From: Flavobacteriales bacterium
GTDB taxonomy: Bacteria; Bacteroidota; Bacteroidia; Flavobacteriales_E; Vicingaceae
Assembly (NCBI GenBank): GCA_016763135.1
Contig: JAESUI010000045.1
Location: 1 to 32,915 of the forward strand
Length of the DNA: 32,915 nt
Reading direction: 5' to 3'
Shown here: piece after piece, positions 14,588 to 22,563 of the stretch
How positions within the stretch are numbered: position 1 is the first letter of the stretch
Layout: every line of letters begins with the position of its first letter
Translations under genes and position numbers: made by a program
Notes under the pieces: model-generated
Seen by the model: the letters and a program-made list of their open reading frames with translations, nothing else
Told to the model about the DNA's origin: nothing
Databases searched by the model: none

Positions 14588-16456
14588 TTATGATGAACGA
14601 TATGCAAAGTCATGATAACCGCTTATATGCTGCCCTAAGAACAATCTTGAATAAATTCTAAAAACGACTAAGCCGTCTAATGCTAGACAAAGTGTTAATA
14701 AGACTAATAGTGGAAATTGATTTTCATGTATATGACCAAGCAATAAATCTTCTCCAATAAAAGTTGGAGTTATTGGAAATCCAGATATACCTAAACATGC
14801 TAATATGAAAATGAATGCTAACCCAGAGAATTCATAATTGTGACCTTGAAATTGATTAAGGCTGATGTCTTTTCCTTTTTTCTTGAGTTTATAAATTACG
14901 AATAGACCAACACCCCCAGAAACAAGAATACCGCTCAAATAAAGATGTACTTGAGTAAAATCAAACACCTCATTAAAACCAAAAGATAAAGAAAGAAATA
15001 GTTGACTTACAATGATTAACAACCATGCTGTAAGTACCGATTTACGTTTAACAAATGCTTTTAGAATCAAAATAAAACCTAAAAAAGCAAAAAATTCTGG
15101 TAGATAGTTGATTATATTATTGGGAACTATTTCTCTGTGATAAATAGCATATAAGCCAATTAAAAATATAGGCACATAAATGCTAAATGTAATTTTTGGA
15201 GACAATAAATTAATTCTATTTCCTACTTTTTTAAGAGGATTCCATAAAAAATTATACATAAATGTATCGAGGTTAAACTCTTTAATACTTAAAATGTATA
15301 AAGACAATTTTAGTTTATCCCAAAAGGAATCTTTCCCTTGTTGTGCTGGTTGATTAAAATGAAAAAATTGATCGTGAATTTTATAACTTAGAATAGATGG
15401 AGAAATAAGTAATTGATGAGAACGAAGCATTGCATTTCCCATAAAGTGAATCATTGCGAGCCAGTACCAACCAAAAGCAACTTCAATAAACATTAATCCA
15501 ATTTGGGCTAATGAGGAATAGGCAATTTGTGTTTTTATGGTAGATTGTACTTTAGCTGTAGATGATGCTAATAATACAGTTATCAATCCTATTCCTCCTA
15601 TAATAAAATGAAACCAATAGTTACCTTCCCAAAATGGAGATGTACGTATTAAAAGAAAAACACCAATGTGTGCGGACAATGAACCATAAAAAATGGAACT
15701 AGAAGTTGTCGGTCCTTCCATTGCTCTAGGTAACCATGAAGAAAATGGGAACTGAGCAGATTTAACCATTGCTGCCAATAAAAATAATCCAGGTATTAGG
15801 TAGATATAAATTGTTTCATTGATAATGTGATAGTGGGGGCTATGTAATCCATCTAAATCTTTGAAATTAATACTGTAACCAAAATAATGATGACTTAACC
15901 AAATGCCTAACAGCAAAGCAACATCTGCAATTCTATAAACCGAAATTACTTTTAAAGCATTTTTAACTGGGAGATACCTGTCTCGATAAAAACCGATTAG
16001 GAAAAAAGACGTAACACCAAGCACTTCCCAACCGACAAAGAGCGTTTCTAAGTTGCCTGACATCAACACAACTACTAGCCCAAAATAGAAGAATTTAATG
16101 TTGTTAAAAAATCGTTTAAATCCTTTTTCTCTATGGATATAATTTTTACTAAAAACCACAATAATTCCTGTTAAAAATGTTGCCGTCAATAAATAGATTA
16201 AGCTATATCCATCTAACAAAAAACTAATGGTAAAATCTGCTTTTCCTGTATGAAACAATACAGGCCCTTGCATAAAAATGGGTTCAAAACCATCCATTGC
16301 CCAAATGATTGCCATTATAATTAGTGCAATATAATTGACAAATACACTTGTAATTGAAATGCCAAATATGGCTTTTTCGTTCTCATTCGAGAATAAAAAA
16401 CTAATTATTAAAGCCAAAAATGGAGTAGTTAATAATGTATAAAATAAGATGTTCAT
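14588..16456 (-). CDS. dabB: DabB-type proton/Na+-channel subunit (NuoL/MrpA-like) of a DAB inorganic-carbon pump
   Basis: The 622-residue membrane protein belongs to the proton-conducting NuoL/MrpA family: NLETLFVGWEVLGVTSFFLIGFYRDR carries the TM5 Glu, AAMVKSAQFPFSSWLPRAMEGPTTSSS carries the key Lys (near residue 230), and SLSAHIGVFLLIR follows with a His. It stands directly behind dabA (16 nt) and there are no other complex I genes nearby, so it is DabB, which couples the ion gradient to CO2 hydration in the DabAB complex. It is longer than many DabB proteins, having a C-terminal membrane part (YEFSGLAFIFILACLGISGFPITPTFIGEDLLL interrupted by none) typical of NuoL-type ends. The frame is intact. 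Confidence 0.9.
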   Translation of the reverse strand: MNILFYTLLTTPFLALIISFLFSNENEKAIFGISITSVFVNYIALIIMAIIWAMDGFEPIFMQGPVLFHTGKADFTISFLLDGYSLIYLLTATFLTGIIVVFSKNYIHREKGFKRFFNNIKFFYFGLVVVLMSGNLETLFVGWEVLGVTSFFLIGFYRDRYLPVKNALKVISVYRIADVALLLGIWLSHHYFGYSINFKDLDGLHSPHYHIINETIYIYLIPGLFLLAAMVKSAQFPFSSWLPRAMEGPTTSSSIFYGSLSAHIGVFLLIRTSPFWEGNYWFHFIIGGIGLITVLLASSTAKVQSTIKTQIAYSSLAQIGLMFIEVAFGWYWLAMIHFMGNAMLRSHQLLISPSILSYKIHDQFFHFNQPAQQGKDSFWDKLKLSLYILSIKEFNLDTFMYNFLWNPLKKVGNRINLLSPKITFSIYVPIFLIGLYAIYHREIVPNNIINYLPEFFAFLGFILILKAFVKRKSVLTAWLLIIVSQLFLSLSFGFNEVFDFTQVHLYLSGILVSGGVGLFVIYKLKKKGKDISLNQFQGHNYEFSGLAFIFILACLGISGFPITPTFIGEDLLLGHIHENQFPLLVLLTLCLALDGLVVFRIYSRLFLGQHISGYHDFAYRSS

Positions 16457-16472
16457 TTTTTTTTTAATTTAA

Positions 16473-19001
16473 CTATGGATAAACATAAGTTGGTATATTT
16501 TCTAAAGTTGCATCAAGGATATGATTGGTTTTCATTTCACTTCCCTCTGCAATTACTTTATTGATGTCACCTGTTTTTAATGCCTCTTTTAGTGGTGTAT
16601 AAAGTTGAAATTTTCCATTATAAAAAAGGTAAAGATTATCGTCATCAGGAGATATAGCTACCAAGTGTATCCATCCTTTATCAAACCAATCATACATCTC
16701 TTGTGAAGATTTAATTATTTTTAAAATAATTTCAGGTTTCTGTTCTATCATCATTAATAATCTAACAGGATCATGATTTTCAATCATTTGCAACGGAAGT
16801 CCTGTACGAATATCACCATCACTACTGTTGGTTACTCCTATTAACCCTGTAACATTATGAGGGAGTTTTGTTCCTGCCCCCATTTTTTCAATGTCCATTC
16901 GTGAGAAATAATATTCTAAATTAATACCTCCACAAACATTTGGTAATGGTCCTAAAACCTGTTCTAATACTTTCCCGTCAGGATCTTTTTTGCAATCGTA
17001 GGATTGTAAAAAAGCTCTTCTATCTAAAAACAAACCTTTGGTACTCTCTCTCCTTCCAATATGACATAAAGCATTGGTTCCATGTCCTAATTCAGGTCTA
17101 GGTTCAAAATAAGAAACAGAGCGTTTTTTTATCTCATTTCTAATGTGTTTGATGTCTTTTTTAATGTTGATAGAAGCAAACCTTCTTGCTCTTTCTTTAG
17201 CGTTTAAATCGAGTGCCGTTTCAAATGTTTCTTGGTGTATTGAATGTGCTTTCTTATTCTCATTTGTTAATATTTCTTCATCATAAAAAGCCACTTCATC
17301 ACTAGCCGTATCATGCATTGCTGCAACAAATTGTGTTGTTTCTGGAATATTCAGTCCTTTTGTTTCTAAAGCAATTCTAACTGCTGGGTGATTTGCCATA
17401 AAAGCGAATACTCTAGCATTTACAGCTCCAGGTCTTCCGCTACAAGCTCCACAATCATGTGCTCCATGATGCGGATTGTTTGCACTACTACTACCATGAG
17501 CCACCACATATACTATTGAAGCAAAGTTTTCTGTTAAACCAATGCCTGTTAGCATAGATTCAACAATATCAATCATTTCAGAAATTTGATAACCTATCTG
17601 TAATCCATTCTCAATGTCTTTAGAGTCTTTATTTTCAATTAACAGTTTACCATTAATATCCATGTGAGAAAATGCATTGGAAATATCTGCTTGCATTTTT
17701 GGTCGAGCTAAATCTAACGTCATTTTTAAACCTGCCAACAACCCAATTGTAAACGTTGAAAGAATTCCTTGAAAAAAAGAATGTGTTTTTTTATTATGGA
17801 AAATTTCGTGCTTCCTAGTTTGTTTCATCTCAATTTCTTTGATAAGATGCTTTGGAGTTAGTGCAACAGGTGCATTTTTATCATAAAATTTACCACCAAA
17901 AGGTTGAAAATAAATAGCTGCACCATAATATCCTGGAGCACCTAATGTTTCACATTGTTTGTCCACATCCTCCAAATGTCTTCTGTAAGAACATTCTCTA
18001 TCATCCACACAAAACATAGCCTGAAAACTTACATCTGTACTTTTTGGTTTCTTTTTATTCTTAACAAGAAAGTCAACACCTGCAAGAACATCATCGTAGT
18101 AATCCCACTCAAAAGCTTCTTGCCATAATTGTAATATTTCTTCTAATTCAGTATGTTTAACCTTTGATAAATAATCAATCGGTTTTTTTGTAAAATCTTG
18201 AGCTAGAGGCTGCCATTTCTTACCCAACACATTATCAAGGGCATCAATTTCCAATAGCAGCTCAAGGAGTATTAAATCTTTAAATTGCACTTTCTTTTTA
18301 TAAAAAATGGTGTCAGGATTGTCTTCAATAACGCTAAACATCCCACTCCATCCTTTGTGTGAATATTGTTGGTCAAATAAATAATTAGAGTAATAATCGG
18401 GATTTCCAACCACTATTTTTAATAAACTTTCAATGGATAGATTTTCTGAGAACAGTAATTCTTTGGCTTTTTTTGTTTTGAAAAAACTACTAAAGCTGTT
18501 TTTTTCTAATAGCTTAATAGAATTGATAAGTCCTTCTTTTTCAAAAGGAAAATGCCAAATGGCTATTCCTTGGTCTAAAAAACTAGCTATAATTCTAAAC
18601 AACAAAGGTTGAACTAAATTATCGAGGTCTATTTTATATTGAATTTTCCATTGTTTTCTTAATTGACCAACTCTCGGATTATATTTATGCTCATAAGATG
18701 TATTGAGCATTTTATCCATATATGCTTTAACGTTTTTTTTTCCTTTACTTCTTTCAATAACCTGTTCAATAATTTCTTTTTTTATTCTGCTTTGTTGATG
18801 CAGTTTTCGATAATTATTGATATTAAAAGTTACATGAAATCCAAAAATTTCAGAAGCACTAAAAATGCCATCAAAAAATTCTTTATCTTGAAAAGAATGA
18901 AGAGAATTATGGTGTACAAAATCTTTTAAAGTAGCTTGTACTGGTAAGAAGTGTCTTAATTTTTTAAGACATTTATCTTCATTGAAAACGTGATTATTCA
19001 T
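16473..19001 (-). CDS. dabA: DabA (DUF2309) catalytic subunit of a DAB inorganic-carbon pump
   Basis: The 842-residue protein is the DUF2309 family, distantly related to beta-carbonic anhydrases. The zinc-site residues are visible: C331 and D333 in FCVDDRECSYRRHLE, H502 in VVAHGSSSANNPHHG, and C517 in HDCGACSGRPGAVNARVFA. The C-D and H-x14-C spacings match the known DabA site. DabA hydrates CO2 vectorially at the inner membrane together with DabB, trapping bicarbonate inside the cell. It is cytoplasmic and peripheral, with no signal peptide. The gene is intact and full length. It is the first large gene of the long operon, 74 nt after a small exported-protein gene. This is among the strongest calls in the window. 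Confidence 0.95.
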   Translation of the reverse strand: MNNHVFNEDKCLKKLRHFLPVQATLKDFVHHNSLHSFQDKEFFDGIFSASEIFGFHVTFNINNYRKLHQQSRIKKEIIEQVIERSKGKKNVKAYMDKMLNTSYEHKYNPRVGQLRKQWKIQYKIDLDNLVQPLLFRIIASFLDQGIAIWHFPFEKEGLINSIKLLEKNSFSSFFKTKKAKELLFSENLSIESLLKIVVGNPDYYSNYLFDQQYSHKGWSGMFSVIEDNPDTIFYKKKVQFKDLILLELLLEIDALDNVLGKKWQPLAQDFTKKPIDYLSKVKHTELEEILQLWQEAFEWDYYDDVLAGVDFLVKNKKKPKSTDVSFQAMFCVDDRECSYRRHLEDVDKQCETLGAPGYYGAAIYFQPFGGKFYDKNAPVALTPKHLIKEIEMKQTRKHEIFHNKKTHSFFQGILSTFTIGLLAGLKMTLDLARPKMQADISNAFSHMDINGKLLIENKDSKDIENGLQIGYQISEMIDIVESMLTGIGLTENFASIVYVVAHGSSSANNPHHGAHDCGACSGRPGAVNARVFAFMANHPAVRIALETKGLNIPETTQFVAAMHDTASDEVAFYDEEILTNENKKAHSIHQETFETALDLNAKERARRFASINIKKDIKHIRNEIKKRSVSYFEPRPELGHGTNALCHIGRRESTKGLFLDRRAFLQSYDCKKDPDGKVLEQVLGPLPNVCGGINLEYYFSRMDIEKMGAGTKLPHNVTGLIGVTNSSDGDIRTGLPLQMIENHDPVRLLMMIEQKPEIILKIIKSSQEMYDWFDKGWIHLVAISPDDDNLYLFYNGKFQLYTPLKEALKTGDINKVIAEGSEMKTNHILDATLENIPTYVYP

Positions 19002-19075
19002 TAATTTACTTCTTGATTAGATTTATAACTTAGAAAGGGCTTAATAATTCAATCCCTTTTATTAAAGAAATAATC

Positions 19076-19420
19076 TCAAAGAGGTAAATTCAATCGACAA
19101 TAGAGTAAATAGTAAGGAATTTTTAATGTTGAAAGAAGATCATAACCTAGAAATGATCTGACTAATGTGACATCAAGATTATAAAGGTAACTATTTCGAG
19201 CACCAAGGATACTTTGAATAGGGTTACCACTCCCTGCACCATTGTTTTCGTCTGAAAAGGTTAAAAGGTCATTGCAGTAAGTATTTTCATTTTCTTCTAT
19301 TTCCTCTATGAATTCTAACGCATGACCATTTAGGTTAAGTTCAAGGGGGATTCGTTCTGGTGCTACTGCAACCAGAAGCATGAGAACATAAATTAAACAT
19401 ATTTTAGATAGACTTACCAT
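19076..19420 (-). CDS. Small predicted exported protein, first in the DAB operon, unknown
   Basis: The 114-residue frame starts with a hydrophobic signal segment (SKICLIYVLMLLVAVAP, residues 5-21). An acidic stretch follows (EFIEEIEENENTY), then NNGAGSGNPIQSIL and a hydrophobic end with one Cys. No family was recognised. Support for it being real comes from a TAnnTTTG box 13 nt upstream of its ATG, and from its place between that promoter and dabA on the same strand. The hydrophobic C-terminus (residues 85-113) might be a second membrane segment. Confidence 0.5.
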   Translation of the reverse strand: MVSLSKICLIYVLMLLVAVAPERIPLELNLNGHALEFIEEIEENENTYCNDLLTFSDENNGAGSGNPIQSILGARNSYLYNLDVTLVRSFLGYDLLSTLKIPYYLLYCRLNLPL

Positions 19421-19433
19421 ATAAATATTGAGG

Positions 19434-19441
19434 CAAATGTA
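19434..19441 (-). promoter_or_regulatory. -7 promoter box for the DAB operon
   Basis: On the minus strand TACATTTG matches TAnnTTTG exactly and precedes the small exported-protein gene by 13 nt. No other good box was seen between that gene and dabA, so this may drive the whole operon. The 17-bp dyad at 19464-19480 is centred about 41 bp upstream of the inferred transcription start. Confidence 0.5.
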
Positions 19442-19463
19442 TTGAATGTTTTAGAAATATTTG

Positions 19464-19480
19464 ATTAATGCTACATTAAT
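19464..19480. promoter_or_regulatory. Perfect 17-bp dyad between divergent promoters, candidate Crp/Fnr operator
   Basis: ATTAATG-CTA-CATTAAT is a perfect 7-3-7 inverted repeat in the 85-nt gap between the divergent operon and the Crp/Fnr-type gene. Its centre (19472) lies close to -41 from the DAB-side start, the classic position for class II activation by this regulator family. It lies near -34 from the regulator's own start, where binding would repress. The size fits a Crp/Fnr dimer. Assignment to the neighbouring regulator is inference. Confidence 0.5.
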
Positions 19481-19493
19481 ATTTAACATTTGT

Positions 19494-19501
19494 TATATTT
19501 G
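19494..19501 (+). promoter_or_regulatory. -7 promoter box for the Crp/Fnr-type regulator
   Basis: TATATTTG matches TAnnTTTG and ends 4 nt before the ATG at 19506, implying a leaderless or near-leaderless mRNA. Alternatively translation starts at Met23 (MKLIESTYERLSF). Confidence 0.45.
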
Positions 19502-19505
19502 AAGA

Positions 19506-20198
19506 ATGAATATTTCTGAAAAATTTGACTTTAAAAGTGACCTTTTATATGAATCTCTCAATGATAGCGATATGAAATTGATTGAATCGACTTACGAAAG
19601 ATTAAGCTTTTCAAAAGGAGATAAGATTTTTTATGAGGATGGAATCCCAACTGGGATGTTCCAAATAGTTTCTGGACGAGTAAAAAAATTCAAGACAGTT
19701 TTAGATAAGCAACAGCAGATATTTTATGTCTATGGTAAAAATGATTTTTTCGGATATCACGCTCTTTTATCGAATGAGAGATATCAAGATTCCTGTGAAG
19801 CGATTGAAGATGTTGTAGTGAATTTTATTAGTGCTAAAAATTTTAAAATGTTATTAGACAAGCTCCCTATGTTGAAAGATGCGCTATTGGTAAATATTTC
19901 TCACGAGTTCGGTGTTTTAGCTAATGTTATTGGGATTCTAGCACAGAAGTCATTAATTGTAAGGTTGGGATTATTTTTATTGATATTGCATAAACGATTT
20001 AGGCTAAAGGAGAATTTAAAAAAAGGGATGAATTTTTCGCGCGAAGATTTGGCTAATATTATTGGTACTAGTCGAGAGAGTTTGTCACGGAGTTTAAATG
20101 AGTTAAAAACACTTGACCTTATTTTTGTTAAAGGTCGGTTTATTCAGATCAAAAGTGAAGATCGATTAGAAGAGTTTGTACTGAGTCACACAACATAG
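19506..20198 (+). CDS. Crp/Fnr-family transcriptional regulator
   Basis: The 230-residue protein has an N-terminal cyclic-nucleotide-binding-type beta-roll (LSFSKGDKIFYEDGIPTGMFQIVSGRVKKFK; VYGKNDFFGYHALLSNERYQDSCEAIEDVVV), a dimerisation helix (about 120-155) and a C-terminal winged helix (NFSREDLANIIGTSRESLSRSLNELKTLDLI) with the recognition helix TSRESLSRSL. There are no N-terminal Cys residues for an FNR-type iron-sulfur cluster. The cNMP-contact Arg-Ser motif is not evident, so the ligand is unknown. It is divergent from the DAB operon with a perfect dyad between the promoters, which makes it the likely local regulator. Confidence 0.9.
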   Translation: MNISEKFDFKSDLLYESLNDSDMKLIESTYERLSFSKGDKIFYEDGIPTGMFQIVSGRVKKFKTVLDKQQQIFYVYGKNDFFGYHALLSNERYQDSCEAIEDVVVNFISAKNFKMLLDKLPMLKDALLVNISHEFGVLANVIGILAQKSLIVRLGLFLLILHKRFRLKENLKKGMNFSREDLANIIGTSRESLSRSLNELKTLDLIFVKGRFIQIKSEDRLEEFVLSHTT

Positions 20199-20223
20199 TA
20201 TTTTCGGCTTAACCGATTCATTT

Positions 20224-20236
20224 TTGCAAAATGCAA
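20224..20236. promoter_or_regulatory. Short inverted repeat upstream of the GltB-domain gene
   Basis: TTGCA-AAA-TGCAA is a perfect 5-3-5 dyad, 32 nt before the start codon. It could be an operator or a chance repeat in AT-rich DNA, and its sequence differs from the dyad at 19464-19480. Confidence 0.25.
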
Positions 20237-20267
20237 TAATTTATTTAAAGGTTTATAAAACAAAACG

Positions 20268-21794
20268 ATGAGAGTAAGAGATATATTTATCATTATATCC
20301 ATAATGTTACTGATTACAGTAGCAATAATTGCACAATATTATTTGCCTGTTTTATGGAGTTTAATTGTGATTGCTCCAATTGTATTGATTGGCTATGTTG
20401 ATATTTTTCAAAAAAAGCACACTATAAAAAAGAACTTTCCAGTAGTTGGACATTTCAGGTATATGCTAGAAGCAATTCGTCCAGAAATCATGCAATATTT
20501 TGTGGAAACAGATACTCAAGGAAGACCAATTAATAGGCAGTTTAGGTCCCTAATTTATCAAAGAGCAAAAAAAGTAAATGATACCGTTCCTTTCGGCACA
20601 CAAATGGATGTTTATCAGGCTGGTTACGAATGGTTAGATCATTCAATGTATGCAACATTAGATGATGAATTAGATAAAAACCCAAGAGTAACTGTAGGTG
20701 GTCAAGATTGCAAAAAACCTTATTCCGCAAGCATATTAAATATTTCGGCAATGAGTTATGGCTCGTTGAGTAAAAATGCAGTTTTAGCAATGAATGGAGG
20801 AGCTAAAAAAGGAAAATTTGCTCATAATACAGGGGAAGGATCAATTAGTCCTTTTCATTTAGAGCCAGGAGGGGATTTAATTTGGCAAATCGGAACTGGT
20901 TATTTTGGCTGTAGAAAAGAAGATGGTAGTTTTAGTGAAGGTCTTTTTGAAAAGAATGCAACATTAGAGAGTGTTAAAATGATTGAGATAAAACTTTCAC
21001 AAGGTGCAAAACCGGGACATGGAGGTATTTTGCCTGCTTCAAAAAATACTGAAGAAATTGCAAAAATAAGAGGTGTTAAGCCTCATACTGATGTACATTC
21101 ACCTCCTGGTCATTCTGCTTTTTCTAATGCTTCTGGCTTATTACGTTTTGTTAAAACTTTAAGAGAAAAATCAGGAGGAAAACCGATAGGTTTTAAATTG
21201 TGCGTGGGTAAAAAAGAAGAATTTATAGATATTTGTAAAGCAATGGTTTCATCTGGTATTAAACCCGATTTTATAACGGTTGATGGAGGTGAAGGAGGGA
21301 CAGGGGCAGCTCCAATAGAGTTTTCTAATTCTATAGGAATGCCTTTGAAAGATGGCCTTTCTTTTGTTTACAATACCTTGGTAGGATATGATTTAAAAAA
21401 AGATATTAAAATAATTGCTTCAGGTAAAGTTTTTAGTGGTTTTCATATTGCTCGAACTTTGGCTTTAGGAGCTGATATGGTAAATAGTGCCAGAGCAATG
21501 ATGATGGCAGTAGGTTGTATTCAAGCATTAGAATGTAATACTAACAAATGCCCAGTAGGTGTTGCGACACAGGCGAAATCATTGATGAAAGGCTTAAATG
21601 TAGAAAATAAAACGCAACGAGTAGCTAATTTTCATGAAGAAACAATACATAGTTTTGTAGAGTTGATTGCGGCAGCAGGAATTCAAAAATCATCTAATTT
21701 AGAGCGAAAACACATTAATCGAAGAGTTAGTATGAATTCAGTTTTAAAGTATGATGAAATATTTCCTTATACTGACAAAGGTAGTTTATTATAA
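20268..21794 (+). CDS. FMN-binding glutamate-synthase-family protein (GltB domain 2), membrane-anchored
   Basis: The 508-residue protein starts with two hydrophobic segments (about 5-25 and 27-43). After these it is a stand-alone central/FMN domain of glutamate synthase: ISAMSYGSLSKNAVLAMNGGAKKGKFAHNTGEGSIS (contiguous in the protein), QGAKPGHGGILP, DFITVDGGEGGTGAAP and ALGADMVNSARAMMMAVGC. The 3Fe-4S ligands C417, C423 and C428 keep the C-x5-C-x4-C spacing. It lacks the glutaminase and GXGXG domains of true GltB. Such single-domain proteins are widespread but their reaction is not established. The stop is 1 nt before the next gene, so the two are one operon, possibly with the Crp/Fnr-type gene upstream. 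Confidence 0.9.
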   Translation: MRVRDIFIIISIMLLITVAIIAQYYLPVLWSLIVIAPIVLIGYVDIFQKKHTIKKNFPVVGHFRYMLEAIRPEIMQYFVETDTQGRPINRQFRSLIYQRAKKVNDTVPFGTQMDVYQAGYEWLDHSMYATLDDELDKNPRVTVGGQDCKKPYSASILNISAMSYGSLSKNAVLAMNGGAKKGKFAHNTGEGSISPFHLEPGGDLIWQIGTGYFGCRKEDGSFSEGLFEKNATLESVKMIEIKLSQGAKPGHGGILPASKNTEEIAKIRGVKPHTDVHSPPGHSAFSNASGLLRFVKTLREKSGGKPIGFKLCVGKKEEFIDICKAMVSSGIKPDFITVDGGEGGTGAAPIEFSNSIGMPLKDGLSFVYNTLVGYDLKKDIKIIASGKVFSGFHIARTLALGADMVNSARAMMMAVGCIQALECNTNKCPVGVATQAKSLMKGLNVENKTQRVANFHEETIHSFVELIAAAGIQKSSNLERKHINRRVSMNSVLKYDEIFPYTDKGSLL

Positions 21795-21795
21795 C

Positions 21796-22470
21796 ATGAA
21801 AATATTTAAGTATCAACAATGGCATTTACTTAGTTTAGTCATATTACTAACAATGCTTTTTAATATTGTTAGAATATACCCCAGTATTCTTGAAGGTTCT
21901 TTTTTAGGAATAAGTAGTTCGATGTGGTTTTTAGTAGGAATTTCTTCCCCAATTATACATCAATTGTATGTGCTTCTTATTTGGCGATTAGAATTATATT
22001 ATAAAAGTATCTCTAAATTATTTGGTGAAAATAGTTTTAGTTTTTACAAAACAGGATTCATAATCCTTATCTTTTCTCGATTAGTAAGCATTATCTTATT
22101 GGCAATATCCAACACTAAGACACTTACTATCGATGTATCTCTGTCATACTTAATAACAGGATTATTGGCTATTCCTGCTATCTACTTATTTTATTCCGTT
22201 AAGAAATATTTTGGAATGGATAGAGCTTTTGGAATAGATCATTTTGAACCTGAAGTAACAGCTAAATTACCTTTTGTTAAACGGGGAATATTCAAATATT
22301 CTTCTAATGGAATGTATATTTATGGTTTTTTCATTTTATGGATTCCTTGCCTAATCTTTCAATCAAAAGCTGCATTAATACTTGCTTTATTCAATCATAT
22401 TTACATTTGGGCACATTATTATTTTACAGAGTTACCCGACATAAAAATCATTTATAAAAAAAGGAAATAA
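21796..22470 (+). CDS. Integral membrane methyltransferase-like protein (PEMT/ICMT type)
   Basis: The likely start is ATG 21796, 1 nt after the upstream stop; an upstream ATG (21751) would overlap the neighbour by 44 nt. The product has 224 residues and about five to six membrane segments. The C-terminal pattern VKRGIFKYSSNGMYIYGFF, followed by HIYIWAHYYFTELPDIKIIYKK, follows the SAM-site layout of phospholipid/isoprenylcysteine methyltransferases (G-x-Y/F-x-x-x-x-N-x-M-Y, later E-x-P-D). Some consensus positions differ, for example Ser-Asn instead of Arg-His-Pro. The substrate is unknown, and function from context alone is uncertain. Confidence 0.65.
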   Translation: MKIFKYQQWHLLSLVILLTMLFNIVRIYPSILEGSFLGISSSMWFLVGISSPIIHQLYVLLIWRLELYYKSISKLFGENSFSFYKTGFIILIFSRLVSIILLAISNTKTLTIDVSLSYLITGLLAIPAIYLFYSVKKYFGMDRAFGIDHFEPEVTAKLPFVKRGIFKYSSNGMYIYGFFILWIPCLIFQSKAALILALFNHIYIWAHYYFTELPDIKIIYKKRK

Positions 22471-22493
22471 AAGTTTGTTTTAAATAAAAATTT

Positions 22494-22510
22494 ATGATGA
22501 TAATAATCAT
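22494..22510. promoter_or_regulatory. Inverted repeat upstream of the stress cluster
   Basis: ATGAT (22494-22498) and ATCAT (22506-22510) are separated by 7 nt, 54 nt before the first gene of the cluster. Possible operator; weak evidence. Confidence 0.2.
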
Positions 22511-22563
22511 TTTATAAAAAGGAATATAGTCTCACCTTTATATTATAATTAAAGTTTATTTCT

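Noticed and set aside
14588..16456. NADH dehydrogenase subunit L (complex I)
   Set aside because: No other nuo or mrp genes are present and it directly follows dabA, so DabB is the better call.
19034..19059. AAAGGG...CCCTTT hairpin between the exported-protein gene and dabA
   Set aside because: Six-pair stem with a 14-nt loop and no T-run on the minus strand; not convincing as a terminator.
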